This document shows positions 1 through 9,096 of a stretch of DNA of 64,000 nucleotides, piece after piece (position 1 is the first letter of the stretch; every line of letters begins with the position of its first letter). The DNA comes from CALLPQ01 sp039819545. Its GTDB lineage: Bacteria; Pseudomonadota; Alphaproteobacteria; Caulobacterales; Parvularculaceae. The position numbers and the translations under genes were made by a program. The DNA lies in contig JBCBRS010000004.1 in the NCBI GenBank assembly GCA_039819545.1, positions 62,001 through 126,000 on the forward strand. Reading direction: 5' to 3'. Under the pieces are notes generated by a model that saw only the letters and a program-made list of their open reading frames with translations, did no database searches and was not told where the DNA came from.

Positions 1-383
1 AGTGGCGCGGCGTGGTCCAGCTTGTCGCCCGCAGCTGGATGCACCGCCACATTGGCCTGGCGCAAGCTGCCGGCCGGCGATTGCACCTCCGCGCGGTAAG
101 CGAGCGCGAGCTCATCTGCTGGCAAATCGAGGAGGCGCGCGTAATTCTTCACAAACCCCGCCGCATAGGAGAGCGCCGGCAAGGCCGCATAGTCCCCGTC
201 TTCCAACGCTGCGATATAGCCCGGCTTGATTCGTGTGCGCTCGCTCACCGCCTCGCGGGTCAGACCTTGTTCGATGCGGGCATGTTTCAACTGGTCACCC
301 ACCGCACCTGCGCCGCGCGCACGATCACCGTCCACGCTTACGGGCGCGGGATTCAGGATCGGGTCATTTTCCGGCGTTGCCAT
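1..383 (-). CDS. RodZ-like helix-turn-helix (HTH_25) protein, 3' part cut off by the window edge
   Basis: Reading leftward from an ATG at 383-381, the frame stays open to base 1, so only about 127 N-terminal residues are visible. After a polar leader of about 30 residues comes a Cro/CI-type HTH_25 domain (QLKHARIEQGLT, then TRIKPGYIAALEDGDY and the AAGFVKNYARLLDLP segment). This is the cytoplasmic domain of RodZ, which links MreB to the membrane and helps set cell shape. The transmembrane and periplasmic parts, if present, lie beyond the window, so assignment to RodZ itself is an inference. It is divergent from the HTH_25-TonB_C gene at 724, which carries the same type of N-terminal domain, so the two probably share regulatory DNA. 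Confidence 0.75.
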   Translation of the reverse strand, partial: MATPENDPILNPAPVSVDGDRARGAGAVGDQLKHARIEQGLTREAVSERTRIKPGYIAALEDGDYAALPALSYAAGFVKNYARLLDLPADELALAYRAEVQSPAGSLRQANVAVHPAAGDKLDHAAP

Positions 384-612
384 AACTCTTCGCACTCCGG
401 GCGATACAAACCTCCCACCGGCGCGAAGCACAGTCGCGACCAACCGGCACGGGCGGAAACAAGTGCGGGAAACACTGCAAAGCTGATGCCATTGGCTCAA
501 CAAGGCGGTATCAGCTCGGCCCGCTGGAAAATTTACCTCCCAACAACCCATTGCGTTCATAATTCGCAGGAAAGTGGCGCGTCTTTGCGGTCGCCAAGCG
601 GAAGAATTGCCG

Positions 613-627
613 TTAACCTTTTCTTAA
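613..627. promoter_or_regulatory. CtrA-type binding site, TTAA-N7-TTAA
   Basis: TTAA at 613-616 and TTAA at 624-627 are separated by exactly seven bases (CCTTTTC), matching the consensus of the alphaproteobacterial cell-cycle regulator CtrA. The site lies 97 bp upstream of the HTH_25-TonB_C start at 724, inside the 340-bp divergent region 384-723, which holds no gene of its own. Regulation by CtrA is inferred from the motif alone. Confidence 0.5.
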
Positions 628-723
628 GTGATTCTGAGAGGTTCTTTTTCGTCACGGCAAAAGCCGGTCGTTCCGGGCCATGAGGGGCCGGGGGAGACGT
701 AGCGTGAAAATGGGACAATCGAT

Positions 724-1650
724 GTGAGTAAGGCGCCAGGCAACACCGCAGACATTCTCGACATGGAAGAGGCCCGCGCCCGGCGGCAGGATTTTGCCAC
801 CCATACCGGCTTTGATACCGCTGGCGCCTATTTGCGCGACCTGCGCGAGGCAAGCGGGCTGACCCTCGAAGATATCTCCCTGCGCACCCATATCCGCGAG
901 CAGCATTTGCGCGGGATTGAGACAGGTGATCTTTCGCTCCTCCCGGCGCGGGCCTATGTCTCCGGCTTTGTGAAGACGTACGCCGAAATGCTTGGCCTCG
1001 ACCCGGCACCCATTGTCACGCGGTTCCGCGAAGATGTGGGCCTCAGCAAGCCCGAAACGGTTGACCCCAAAGGATTTGAAACCGCCGAAGTCCGCGCCGA
1101 AGCCGAGAAAAAGGACATGTCCTTTCTTAGTGTTTTTGCCGTGATCGCCTTTATCCTGTGGTGTTCGTGGCAAGTGATGGAGGCGAAAACCCGTAATGAG
1201 GCGGACCGGACCAACGCCGCCGCTATGAGCGCGCCAACCGATAGTCCTGCCGCCCTGCAAGACACAGTCCCCGGACAGCCGGTGCCCGTTGGCTTGCCAG
1301 TGGCAGATATTCCGGTTGTGCCCACGGCGATAACAGACCCGCTCGCCGACCCGCCGCTTGCCGATGCCGATGGCACCGTGATCGCGCACATTACCGAACG
1401 GATTGAGCCGGTCTATCCGCGCCTGTGCGAGGGCCAGGCTGGCCCGCAGGAAACGGTGGATACGACCTTTAACATCACCAGCGATGGCCGCGTGGCCGGC
1501 GCCCGCGTTGTGACCGCGTCAAATGATTGCTTTCGCCGGGCGGCCCTGAACGCCCTGAAACGCTGGCGGTTTTCGCCGCAAATCCGGGCAGGTCAGCCCG
1601 TGGCAACCTATGATCAGACCCTCACCTTCGTGTTTAAGCGGCCCGCCTGA
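724..1650 (+). CDS. HTH_25 - transmembrane - TonB C-terminal domain fusion protein
   Basis: The 308-aa product has three parts. Residues about 32-105 are an HTH_25 domain (YLRDLREASGLTLEDISLRT, AYVSGFVKTYAEMLGLDP) like that of RodZ. Residues about 133-151 form one membrane segment (FLSVFAVIAFILWCSW). A Pro-rich periplasmic linker leads to a TonB C-terminal fold at about 228-308 (EPVYPRLC, VDTTFNITSDGRV, CFRRAALNALKRWRFSP). The gene sits directly upstream of ispG, where many alphaproteobacteria carry rodZ with a DUF4115 domain, so the periplasmic domain appears to have been swapped. The start is GTG at 724; an ATG two bases earlier runs straight into a stop. The two Cys of the TonB domain may form a disulphide. 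A role in linking a cytoplasmic shape or cell-cycle factor to the envelope is inference. Confidence 0.8.
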   Translation: MSKAPGNTADILDMEEARARRQDFATHTGFDTAGAYLRDLREASGLTLEDISLRTHIREQHLRGIETGDLSLLPARAYVSGFVKTYAEMLGLDPAPIVTRFREDVGLSKPETVDPKGFETAEVRAEAEKKDMSFLSVFAVIAFILWCSWQVMEAKTRNEADRTNAAAMSAPTDSPAALQDTVPGQPVPVGLPVADIPVVPTAITDPLADPPLADADGTVIAHITERIEPVYPRLCEGQAGPQETVDTTFNITSDGRVAGARVVTASNDCFRRAALNALKRWRFSPQIRAGQPVATYDQTLTFVFKRPA

Positions 1651-1785
1651 CCCCCGTCTTAAAACGGATGACAAGGTTGGCTCCGCACCAACCCTTGACA
1701 AGCGCGACCAGCCGGACAAGGTGACTTTGATCCGGGGCGCGAGTGTGCGGCCCCTATTTTGGCATTGATTTGGAGAAGCTGGCCC

Positions 1786-2916
1786 ATGTCCATCCGTCCC
1801 TGGCGCGATATTGAACGCCGACAGAGCCGCAAGATCATGGTGGGGTCCGTGCCCGTGGGCGGCGAGGCGCCCATTGCCGTGCAAACCATGACCAACACGC
1901 TGACAAGCGATGCGCAGGCCACGATCCGTCAAATCAATGAGGTTGCCGAGGCGGGCGCAGACATTGTGCGGGTTTCCTGCCCCGATGTTGAATCCACCGC
2001 AGCGATGAAGGAAATCTGCAAAGCCTCCCCCATTCCCGTGGTTGCTGATATCCATTTCCATTACAAACGCGGCATCGAAGCAGCAGAAAACGGGGCTGCC
2101 TGCCTGCGGATTAATCCAGGAAATATCGGTTCGGAAGACCGCGTGAAAGAAGTCATCAAAGCTGCCAAAGACCATGGGTGTTCCATGCGCATTGGGGTTA
2201 ATGGCGGCTCCCTCGAAAAAGACCTGCTAGAAAAATATGGCGAGCCTTGCCCCGAAGCCATGGTGGAAAGCGCCCTCGACCATGCGAAGATTCTTCAGGA
2301 TAATGACTTTCACGAATTCAAAATCTCGGTGAAAGCTTCGGACGTGTTCCTGACCGTTGCCGCCTATCACGCACTCGCCGAGGCTATTGATTGCCCCTTG
2401 CATCTGGGCGTAACAGAAGCAGGCGGCGCGCGCATCGGCTCGATCAAATCTTCGATCGGGCTTGGTAATCTGTTATGGGCCGGGATTGGCGATACGATCC
2501 GCGTATCCTTGTCCGCTGACCCGGTGGAAGAAGTGAAGGTCGGTTTTGATATCCTGAAAAGCCTGAACCTGCGCCATCGCGGCGTAAATGTGATCTCCTG
2601 CCCATCCTGCGCGCGGCAAGGCTTTAACGTCATCGACACGGTCGAGAAACTCGAAGACCGCCTCGCCCATATCACAACGCCCATGTCATTGTCTGTGATC
2701 GGATGTGTGGTGAACGGGCCTGGCGAAGCCCGCGAAACCGACATTGGCTTTACCGGCGGCGGTGCAGGCAAAGAGCACGGCATGGTCTATATCGGCGGCG
2801 ACGTCGACCACCGCATTGATAACGACAAGCTTGTCGATCACCTCGTGGACCTGGTGGAAAAACGCGCTGCGGAAATTGAAGCCGAAAATGAAGCCACCGT
2901 TGTGGCGGCGGAATAA
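1786..2916 (+). CDS. ispG: 4-hydroxy-3-methylbut-2-en-1-yl diphosphate synthase
   Basis: IspG (GcpE) catalyses the penultimate step of the MEP isoprenoid pathway, reducing methylerythritol cyclodiphosphate to HMBPP with a [4Fe-4S] cluster. The 376-aa protein is of the short bacterial type. It shows the N-terminal TIM-barrel start (RRQSRKIMVGSVPVGG, VQTMTNT) and the C-terminal cluster cysteines in SCPSCARQG and GCVVNGPGEA. The start ATG at 1786 (MSIRPW) follows a GGAGAAG box with good spacing; an upstream in-frame ATG at 1759 has no comparable site. It lies 135 bp after the HTH_25-TonB_C gene on the same strand. Confidence 0.97.
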   Translation: MSIRPWRDIERRQSRKIMVGSVPVGGEAPIAVQTMTNTLTSDAQATIRQINEVAEAGADIVRVSCPDVESTAAMKEICKASPIPVVADIHFHYKRGIEAAENGAACLRINPGNIGSEDRVKEVIKAAKDHGCSMRIGVNGGSLEKDLLEKYGEPCPEAMVESALDHAKILQDNDFHEFKISVKASDVFLTVAAYHALAEAIDCPLHLGVTEAGGARIGSIKSSIGLGNLLWAGIGDTIRVSLSADPVEEVKVGFDILKSLNLRHRGVNVISCPSCARQGFNVIDTVEKLEDRLAHITTPMSLSVIGCVVNGPGEARETDIGFTGGGAGKEHGMVYIGGDVDHRIDNDKLVDHLVDLVEKRAAEIEAENEATVVAAE

Positions 2917-2924
2917 CGGCGTAG

Positions 2925-3122
2925 ATTGCATCGAGCGAAGGGCACGGCGCTGTTTCACTATGCCGGGTAGTGACCGCAGCGATGATTATCTTTATGCAGG
3001 CTAATGGCTTATCGTTCGAACCCTCAAATGATGATCTAACCGCACTTGTCCTGACCAGCCTTAATGAGGGATCATTCCAAAAAGACAGTCTTGAGACTTG
3101 GCTTCGCAATCACAGTGCGTGA
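2925..3122 (+). pseudogene. Remnant of a Doc (death-on-curing) family toxin, C-terminal part only
   Basis: Between ispG and prfA one frame is open from 2925 to a TGA at 3120-3122. From about 2970 it reads like the C-terminus of Fic/Doc toxins: a hydrophobic helix (VVTAAMIIFMQANGLSFEP), a segment like LVLTSLNEGSFQKDSLETWL, then RNHSA. Intact Doc proteins end in a similar FL.LNG...DEAL..V...A.G.L....LA.WLR pattern. The catalytic HxFx(D/N)GNKR motif and everything before it are missing, and no start codon with a ribosome site is seen. No antitoxin gene lies next to it. I read it as a decayed toxin-antitoxin locus; a chance ORF is possible. Confidence 0.45.
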
Positions 3123-3182
3123 CGGTAGCGCTCCAACGTCCTCACGCAACACGAACTTAATGGCTAAAACAGTCCCACCCCT

Positions 3183-4256
3183 ATGATCGACCAACAAAAA
3201 CTTGATGCGCTGATTGCGCGGTTCGAGGCGCTTGAGGCCTCCATGGCGACCGCCAGCGACGGCGAAGAAATTGTGCGTCTTGCAAAGGAACATGGCGAGC
3301 TGAGACCTATAGTTGAAAAGGCACGCGCTCTTTTAGATGTGCGCCAGCAGATTGTTGACCTCACCGAACTCGCCGAGGGCGATGACGCCGAAATGGCGGA
3401 GATGGCGGGCGCCGAACTGGAAGAGCACAAACACCGCGAGCCTCGCCTGCAAGAAGAGTTGCAATTCCTCCTGTTACCCAAGGACAAGGCCGATGATTCC
3501 TCGGTCATCCTTGAGGTGCGCGCCGGAACAGGAGGCGATGAGGCGGCTTTGTTCGCCGGCGACCTCTTTCGCATGTATCAGCGCTTTGCCCAACTGGAAG
3601 GGTGGAAGGTTGAGGTCCTGACCATGTCAGAATCCGAAGTTGGCGGATACAAAGAAATTCAGGCGAACATCAGTGGGCAGAGTGTCTTTGCAAAGATGAA
3701 GTTCGAGGCGGGTGTTCACCGGGTTCAACGCGTCCCAGAAACCGAAACGCAAGGGCGCGTCCATACCTCCGCCGCCACGGTGGCGGTTCTGCCCGAACCT
3801 GAAGAGGTTGATATTGAGATAGCCGATGCAGATTTGCGGGTTGACGTGTTTCGCGCGTCGGGCCCAGGCGGGCAATCGGTCAACACAACCGATAGTGCCG
3901 TACGCATTACGCACATTCCCACCGGCACCATCGTGATCCAGCAGGATGAAAAATCGCAACACAAAAACCGCGCCAAGGCCATGAAGGTCCTGCGCGCCCG
4001 GCTTTATGATCAAGAGCGTGCCCGCGTAGATGCCGAGCGGGCTCAGGAACGCCGCGGCATGGTCGGCTCTGGCGACCGCTCCGAACGTATACGGACCTAT
4101 AATTTCCCGCAAAGCCGAGTGAGCGACCACCGCATCAATCTGACACTCTATAAACTTGACGAGATTGTCACTGGCGACGGCCTGGGTGAAGTGATTGAGG
4201 CCTTGATGCAGCAGGACCGCATTGATCGCCTAGCAATGATTGAGGCCGACGCCTGA
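3183..4256 (+). CDS. prfA: Peptide chain release factor 1
   Basis: RF1 recognises UAA and UAG in the ribosomal A site and triggers peptide release. The 357-aa length is typical. The catalytic GGQ is at residues 229-231, within ASGPGGQSVNTTDSAVRITH, which is the RF1/RF2 class signature. The N-terminal helical domain (MIDQQKLDALIARFEALEA) fits RF1. The stop codon abuts the ATG of prmC, whose product methylates the Gln of this GGQ motif, so the two genes are translationally linked. Confidence 0.97.
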   Translation: MIDQQKLDALIARFEALEASMATASDGEEIVRLAKEHGELRPIVEKARALLDVRQQIVDLTELAEGDDAEMAEMAGAELEEHKHREPRLQEELQFLLLPKDKADDSSVILEVRAGTGGDEAALFAGDLFRMYQRFAQLEGWKVEVLTMSESEVGGYKEIQANISGQSVFAKMKFEAGVHRVQRVPETETQGRVHTSAATVAVLPEPEEVDIEIADADLRVDVFRASGPGGQSVNTTDSAVRITHIPTGTIVIQQDEKSQHKNRAKAMKVLRARLYDQERARVDAERAQERRGMVGSGDRSERIRTYNFPQSRVSDHRINLTLYKLDEIVTGDGLGEVIEALMQQDRIDRLAMIEADA

Positions 4257-5102
4257 ATGGGGACTACCCTTGACACGGCGATCCGCGCAGCAGCGGCACG
4301 GCTTGCCAACAGCACAACGCCAATGCTTGATGCGCGGGTCCTGGGTCAACGCGTTACCGGTTTTTCCCATGAACAACTGATTGCAAACGGGCCTGCCCCG
4401 CTCTCCCCCGACCAATTGGCCCATTTCGAGAACCTGATCGCACGCCGGGAAACAGGGGAGCCCATTGCCTATATTCTGGGCACGCGGGAGTTTTGGGGGG
4501 ACGACTACATCGTAACCCCCGATGTGCTGATCCCCCGCGCCGATAGCGAAACACTGATCACCGCCGCGCAGAACCGCAGACGTGACCCGGGCCGCATCCT
4601 TGACCTTGGTACCGGGTCGGGCTGCCTCCTCGGAGCGATGATGCGGGTCTTTCCGGTCGCACTTGGGATAGGTGTTGATCGCGTCGGCGCTGCCGCACAG
4701 ATTGCCCGGCGCAATATGGCAAAGCTATGCCTCACAGATCGTACACAAATTATTATCGGATCATGGCTTGATGCGGTGGCGGGCCCGTTTGATATCATCG
4801 TCAGTAACCCGCCTTATATTTCCCCAGCGCAGGCTGAAACGCTACCCGTGGATGTGCGCGGCTTTGAACCGGCGAGCGCGCTTTTTAGCGACAGGGAGGG
4901 GCGCGCGGATTATGAGGCGCTGTTCGCGGGCATGGGTCCGGCGCTCGCGCCCGATGGTCTTCTCGTGATCGAAATCGGTGATGGTCAGGATGACTTTCTC
5001 GTGGACGCCGCGCGCGCGGCCTTTTCCGGCGCGGCGTGTGCCGTTGAACCCGATCTAGCGGGTCTTCCCCGCGCCCTCGTTGTTGATTGTGCCACCCGTT
5101 AG
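4257..5102 (+). CDS. prmC: Release factor glutamine N5-methyltransferase
   Basis: PrmC (HemK) transfers a methyl group from SAM to the Gln of the GGQ motif of RF1 and RF2. The 281-aa protein has the family's N-terminal helical domain, the SAM-binding motif ILDLGTGSGCLL at about residue 115, and the catalytic SNPPYISP at about residue 182. The ATG follows the prfA stop without a gap. The order prfA-prmC is widely conserved and fits the enzyme-substrate relation. Confidence 0.96.
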   Translation: MGTTLDTAIRAAAARLANSTTPMLDARVLGQRVTGFSHEQLIANGPAPLSPDQLAHFENLIARRETGEPIAYILGTREFWGDDYIVTPDVLIPRADSETLITAAQNRRRDPGRILDLGTGSGCLLGAMMRVFPVALGIGVDRVGAAAQIARRNMAKLCLTDRTQIIIGSWLDAVAGPFDIIVSNPPYISPAQAETLPVDVRGFEPASALFSDREGRADYEALFAGMGPALAPDGLLVIEIGDGQDDFLVDAARAAFSGAACAVEPDLAGLPRALVVDCATR

Positions 5103-5325
5103 CGCCAAAAAAAGCTTTGCTTCGATCCCGATTGCGCCTATGGTTTTTTGGTAGCGACCTTGGGACGGCGTTACATCCCCTCTCACAAACGGCTTGGCGG
5201 GCTGCTTACGCGGCCCAAACATGAGACCGGAGAGACACCAACCATCGCGCAAGGATGGGTCCCTTTTTTTAATCCGAGCCATGATCGCGCCGCATGAAAG
5301 ACGGCAGCAACCAACAGGAATACAC

Positions 5326-5952
5326 ATGAAACGAGGGCGTAATCAGCGTCGCCGCCAGGGGATGAATGTTAACCGGGCGCTCGATTCCAATGGGCCGGAT
5401 GTGCGCATCCGGGGCACGGCCAACCAGATTTATGACAAATATCAAACGCTGGCCCGCGATGCATCGTCCGCCGGTGACCGTGTCAAGGCGGAAAACTACC
5501 TTCAACACGCGGAGCATTACTTTCGCTTAATCAAATCGATGCAACCGCAAAACACGCAAAACCAGAATGCAAACCCGCCCAATGGGAATACGCCCAATAC
5601 CACTATGTCAGGCGATACCCAATCAAATGGCGGGAGCGGCGGCGAGGACGCCGACCAGCCGGATGTGGACGACCGCGCCAACACCAATGCTAGTGATAAT
5701 AACGAGGCTGGCCAAGACGACACCAGCCCCCGAAGCGATACGCGCCAACGGGACACAAAGCGTCGCCGTCGACCCGCAGCCGAGAGCGGCAGCGATAAAG
5801 CGAGCGCGAGCACCGAAGCGGCAACCCCGGATCAGGCTGACACGGAACAGCCCGATCTTAAAGAGGCCGCAAGCGACGCCGAAGAGCCCAAAAAACCGGT
5901 GCGCCGCACACGGAGAAAACGGGTCACGGCCAGCGAAAGCGCGGACGCCTAA
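5326..5952 (+). CDS. DUF4167 domain protein
   Basis: The 208-aa protein begins with the DUF4167 domain (MKRGRNQRRRQGMNVNRALDSNGPDVRIRG, continuing through IYDKYQTLARDA and VKAENYLQHAEHYFRL), about residues 1-65. The rest is low-complexity and polar: first Asn/Gln-rich, then acidic, ending in a basic tail (RRTRRKRVTA). DUF4167 is found mainly in alphaproteobacteria and usually between prmC and clpB, as here; its function is not established. The basic head and tail suggest nucleic-acid contact, which is inference. The start at 5326 follows an AGGA-like box. The 223 bp upstream contains no gene I can support. Confidence 0.9.
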   Translation: MKRGRNQRRRQGMNVNRALDSNGPDVRIRGTANQIYDKYQTLARDASSAGDRVKAENYLQHAEHYFRLIKSMQPQNTQNQNANPPNGNTPNTTMSGDTQSNGGSGGEDADQPDVDDRANTNASDNNEAGQDDTSPRSDTRQRDTKRRRRPAAESGSDKASASTEAATPDQADTEQPDLKEAASDAEEPKKPVRRTRRKRVTASESADA

Positions 5953-6076
5953 CCCGCTCACGGCGCCATCGAATAGTCGATCTTGAATTCAAGCGTTTGA
6001 CCCCCAATTTATGGATCAGAGGCGTCGCCGGTACCGGGGTGCCTTTTACCATAGATGCTCATCCAGAGGTCGAACG

Positions 6077-8719
6077 ATGCAATTTGAAAACTATACGGAC
6101 CGCGCTCGCGGTCTGATCCAAGCCGCACAGGCCATCGCCTTGCGCGACAGCCATCAACAATTCACCCCCGAACATCTGCTCAAAGCGCTTCTCGATGATG
6201 AAGAGGGGCTCGCCGCGAACTTGATGCGCGCTGCCGGGGCACAACCAGATGTGGCGCTTGCCAAGGTTAATGAGGCGCTCTCCCGCCTGCCCAAGGTTGA
6301 GGGCGGTTCCGGGCAGATTTATCTCGCCCAGCAATTGGGCAAGGTTTTCACCACCGCCGATGATCTGGCGAAAAAGGCAGGCGATAGTTTCGTCACTGTG
6401 GAGCGGTTGCTCCTTGCCCTGACGGTTGAAGCGAGCGCGCAAAGTCACACAATCCTGAAAGATGCCAGCCTCACGGCGGTAAAACTCAATGCCGCCATTA
6501 ACGATATTCGAAAAGGGCGTACGGCAGACAGCGCCGGGGCCGAACAAGCTTATGATGCACTCAAACGCTACGCCCGCGACCTGACCGCCGATGCGCGCGA
6601 CGGGCGACTTGACCCTGTGATTGGCCGCGATGAAGAAATCCGCCGCACGATGCAGGTATTATCGCGCCGTACCAAGAATAATCCCGTGCTGATTGGTGAA
6701 CCGGGCGTTGGAAAAACCGCCATCGCGGAGGGCATGGCGCTGCGTATTATCAATGGCGATGTGCCCGAAAGCTTGCGCGACAAACGGCTGATGTCGCTCG
6801 ATATGGGCGCGTTGATCGCGGGTGCAAAATATCGCGGCGAGTTTGAGGAGCGGTTGAAAGCCGTCCTGCAAGAAGTCACCAGCGCCAATGGCGAGATTGT
6901 TTTGTTTATTGACGAAATGCACACAATCGTTGGCGCGGGTAAAGCCGACGGCGCCATGGATGCGTCAAACCTCTTGAAGCCGGCTCTCGCGCGCGGTGAA
7001 TTGCACTGTATCGGCGCCACGACGCTGAACGAATATCGCCAGCATGTGGAAAAAGACGCCGCCCTGGCGCGACGGTTCCAGGCGGTCTTTATCAATGAAC
7101 CGACGGTTGAAGATACAATCTCAATCCTGCGAGGTCTGAAAGAAAAATATGAGCTGCATCACGGCGTGCGCGTTTCCGATAGCGCGATTGTTGCCGCGGC
7201 GACCCTTTCTAACCGTTATATTACCGACCGATTCTTGCCCGACAAGGCGATTGATCTGATTGACGAGGCGGCATCGCGCTTGCGAATGAGCGTTGATTCA
7301 AAGCCCGAAGCGCTTGATGAGTTGGACCGGCGTATTATCCAATTGAAAATCGAACGCGAGGCCCTGAAAAAGGAAGATGATAGCGCGTCAAAAGACCGGC
7401 TCAATGCTCTGGAGACGGAGCTTTCCGATCTGGAGCAGCGCTCGGCTGGCCTGACGGCCCGCTGGCGGGCGGAGAAAGAAAGCCTTGCCTCCTCCACCAA
7501 GGTTAAAGAGCAGTTGGATCAGGCGCGCCAGGCGCTGGCCGAGGCAGAGCGGCGCGGCGACCTCGCGCGTGCGTCGGAGCTGAAATATGGCGAGATCCCG
7601 AAACTCGACGCCGCGCTGAGTGAAAAAGAAAATCTGGGCGAGACCGACGCCCTCGTCCAAGAAGTGGTAGACAACGAAGCCATCGCCAGTGTTATCTCGC
7701 GCTGGACTGGTATTCCCGTGGACAAAATGCTGGAAGGTGAGCGGGAAAAACTGCTCGCCATGGAGGCGCATCTGGCGAACCGGGTTGTGGGCCAGGCCGA
7801 GGCTGTGCATGCGGTTTGCGCCGCCGTGCGCCGCGCGCGGGCGGGCCTGCAGGACCCGAACCGGCCTATGGGCTCCTTCCTCTTTCTGGGGCCCACCGGT
7901 GTGGGAAAAACGGAGCTGACCAAATCACTGGCCGCGTTTTTGTTCGATGACGAAACCGCAATCGCGCGCATTGATATGTCGGAATATATGGAAAAGCACG
8001 CAGTCGCGCGATTGATTGGCGCGCCCCCCGGCTATGTGGGGTATGAGGAGGGCGGCGTTCTCACCGAACAGGTGCGCCGGCGTCCCTATCAGGTGATCCT
8101 GTTTGACGAGGTTGAAAAGGCGCACCCGGATGTTTTCAACGTCCTGCTGCAAGTCCTTGATGATGGCCGTCTGACCGATGGTCAGGGTCGGACAGTGGAT
8201 TTCAAAAACACGCTGATTATCCTGACCTCCAATCTGGGGGCGGAGCATCTTGCCAATCAACCGGAAGGCCAATCCGTGGATGCGGTACGCCCGCAGGTGA
8301 TGGCCGCCGTTCAGGCGCATTTTCGCCCAGAATTTCTCAACCGGCTTGATGAAACCATCCTCTTCCACCGATTGGGCCGTGAACAGATGAATGCCATTGT
8401 GGATATTCAAACTGCCTATCTGCAACGGCTTCTGAATGATCGGAAGATCACCATTACGCTGGATGACAAAGCCAAAACCTGGCTCGGCGACGCGGGCTAT
8501 GATCCCATCTATGGGGCCCGGCCACTCAAACGCGTGATCCAGAAAAACTTGCAGGACCCGCTCGCCGATATGATCCTGCGCGGCGATCTTACCGACGGGG
8601 CAACACTCACCATTTCAGCCAATGAAAAGGGATTGTTGATCGACGGCAAGGCGGCACCGACGGCATCCGTTTTTGAGACGCCCACGGATCAAGCACCGGC
8701 GGGTGCGCTCCTGAACTAA
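6077..8719 (+). CDS. clpB: ATP-dependent disaggregase ClpB
   Basis: ClpB is a hexameric AAA+ chaperone that pulls polypeptides out of aggregates together with DnaK. The 880-aa product has the Clp N-terminal repeat domain (about 1-145), a first AAA+ module with Walker A GEPGVGKT near residue 205, the coiled-coil M domain (about 400-525), and a second AAA+ module with GPTGVGKT near residue 605. The C-terminal domain carries the DPIYGARPLKRVIQ segment. The ATG at 6077 (MQFENYTDRA) matches family N-termini and follows an AGAGG box; an earlier in-frame ATG at 6011 would add residues not found in the family. Confidence 0.97.
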   Translation: MQFENYTDRARGLIQAAQAIALRDSHQQFTPEHLLKALLDDEEGLAANLMRAAGAQPDVALAKVNEALSRLPKVEGGSGQIYLAQQLGKVFTTADDLAKKAGDSFVTVERLLLALTVEASAQSHTILKDASLTAVKLNAAINDIRKGRTADSAGAEQAYDALKRYARDLTADARDGRLDPVIGRDEEIRRTMQVLSRRTKNNPVLIGEPGVGKTAIAEGMALRIINGDVPESLRDKRLMSLDMGALIAGAKYRGEFEERLKAVLQEVTSANGEIVLFIDEMHTIVGAGKADGAMDASNLLKPALARGELHCIGATTLNEYRQHVEKDAALARRFQAVFINEPTVEDTISILRGLKEKYELHHGVRVSDSAIVAAATLSNRYITDRFLPDKAIDLIDEAASRLRMSVDSKPEALDELDRRIIQLKIEREALKKEDDSASKDRLNALETELSDLEQRSAGLTARWRAEKESLASSTKVKEQLDQARQALAEAERRGDLARASELKYGEIPKLDAALSEKENLGETDALVQEVVDNEAIASVISRWTGIPVDKMLEGEREKLLAMEAHLANRVVGQAEAVHAVCAAVRRARAGLQDPNRPMGSFLFLGPTGVGKTELTKSLAAFLFDDETAIARIDMSEYMEKHAVARLIGAPPGYVGYEEGGVLTEQVRRRPYQVILFDEVEKAHPDVFNVLLQVLDDGRLTDGQGRTVDFKNTLIILTSNLGAEHLANQPEGQSVDAVRPQVMAAVQAHFRPEFLNRLDETILFHRLGREQMNAIVDIQTAYLQRLLNDRKITITLDDKAKTWLGDAGYDPIYGARPLKRVIQKNLQDPLADMILRGDLTDGATLTISANEKGLLIDGKAAPTASVFETPTDQAPAGALLN

Positions 8720-8737
8720 CCAAAAAGGACGGTGAAA

Positions 8738-8941
8738 ATGACGAAGAATACGACCTGGACACCGGACCGTGAGACGGCCCTGAGGGCCGTGATCCGCGAC
8801 ACGCTAAAATCGGCGGGGGACATCCCCCCCGATCAACTCCCCCACCATGTGCGCCAGCGGCTGCGCGATCAAGTTGATGGGTCCGTAGATCTTGACGCCG
8901 TCATCGCGTCTATCCTCGCAGAGGAGAAAGCAAAAAGGTAG
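8738..8941 (+). CDS. Small conserved-looking protein downstream of clpB, function unknown
   Basis: A 67-aa ORF starts with ATG at 8738, eight bases after an AAGGAC box and 18 bp after the clpB stop, so it is probably in the clpB transcript. The product is polar and predicted helical (DRETALRAVIRDTLKS, VRQRLRDQVDGSVDLDAVIASIL) with a Lys-rich end and no membrane segment or cysteine. I do not recognise a family. Good ribosome site and even codon usage support it being real. Confidence 0.6.
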   Translation: MTKNTTWTPDRETALRAVIRDTLKSAGDIPPDQLPHHVRQRLRDQVDGSVDLDAVIASILAEEKAKR

Positions 8942-9096
8942 GGGGTCTGCGTCGCTCTGGCTAATGTCGGATGGCAAATGGTGGGTCGTCGTTCGTATTG
9001 ATGGTTGACGACCAAGGCTACCGCGTTTCCATCCGATGCGTGCTGCGGTTTATCAAATTCGACGACGCGACAGAGGATCATTGCGTCCATCCATAG

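Noticed and set aside
3003..3030. TTCGAA-containing motif resembling a tRNA T-arm; similar hits near 15840 and 62890
   Set aside because: No acceptor, D or anticodon stems can be folded around them; the latter two belong to the dispersed repeat.
3003..3060. Possible third copy of the dispersed repeat (GTTCGAA ... GATCTAA)
   Set aside because: The match is too weak and lies inside the Doc-like reading frame.
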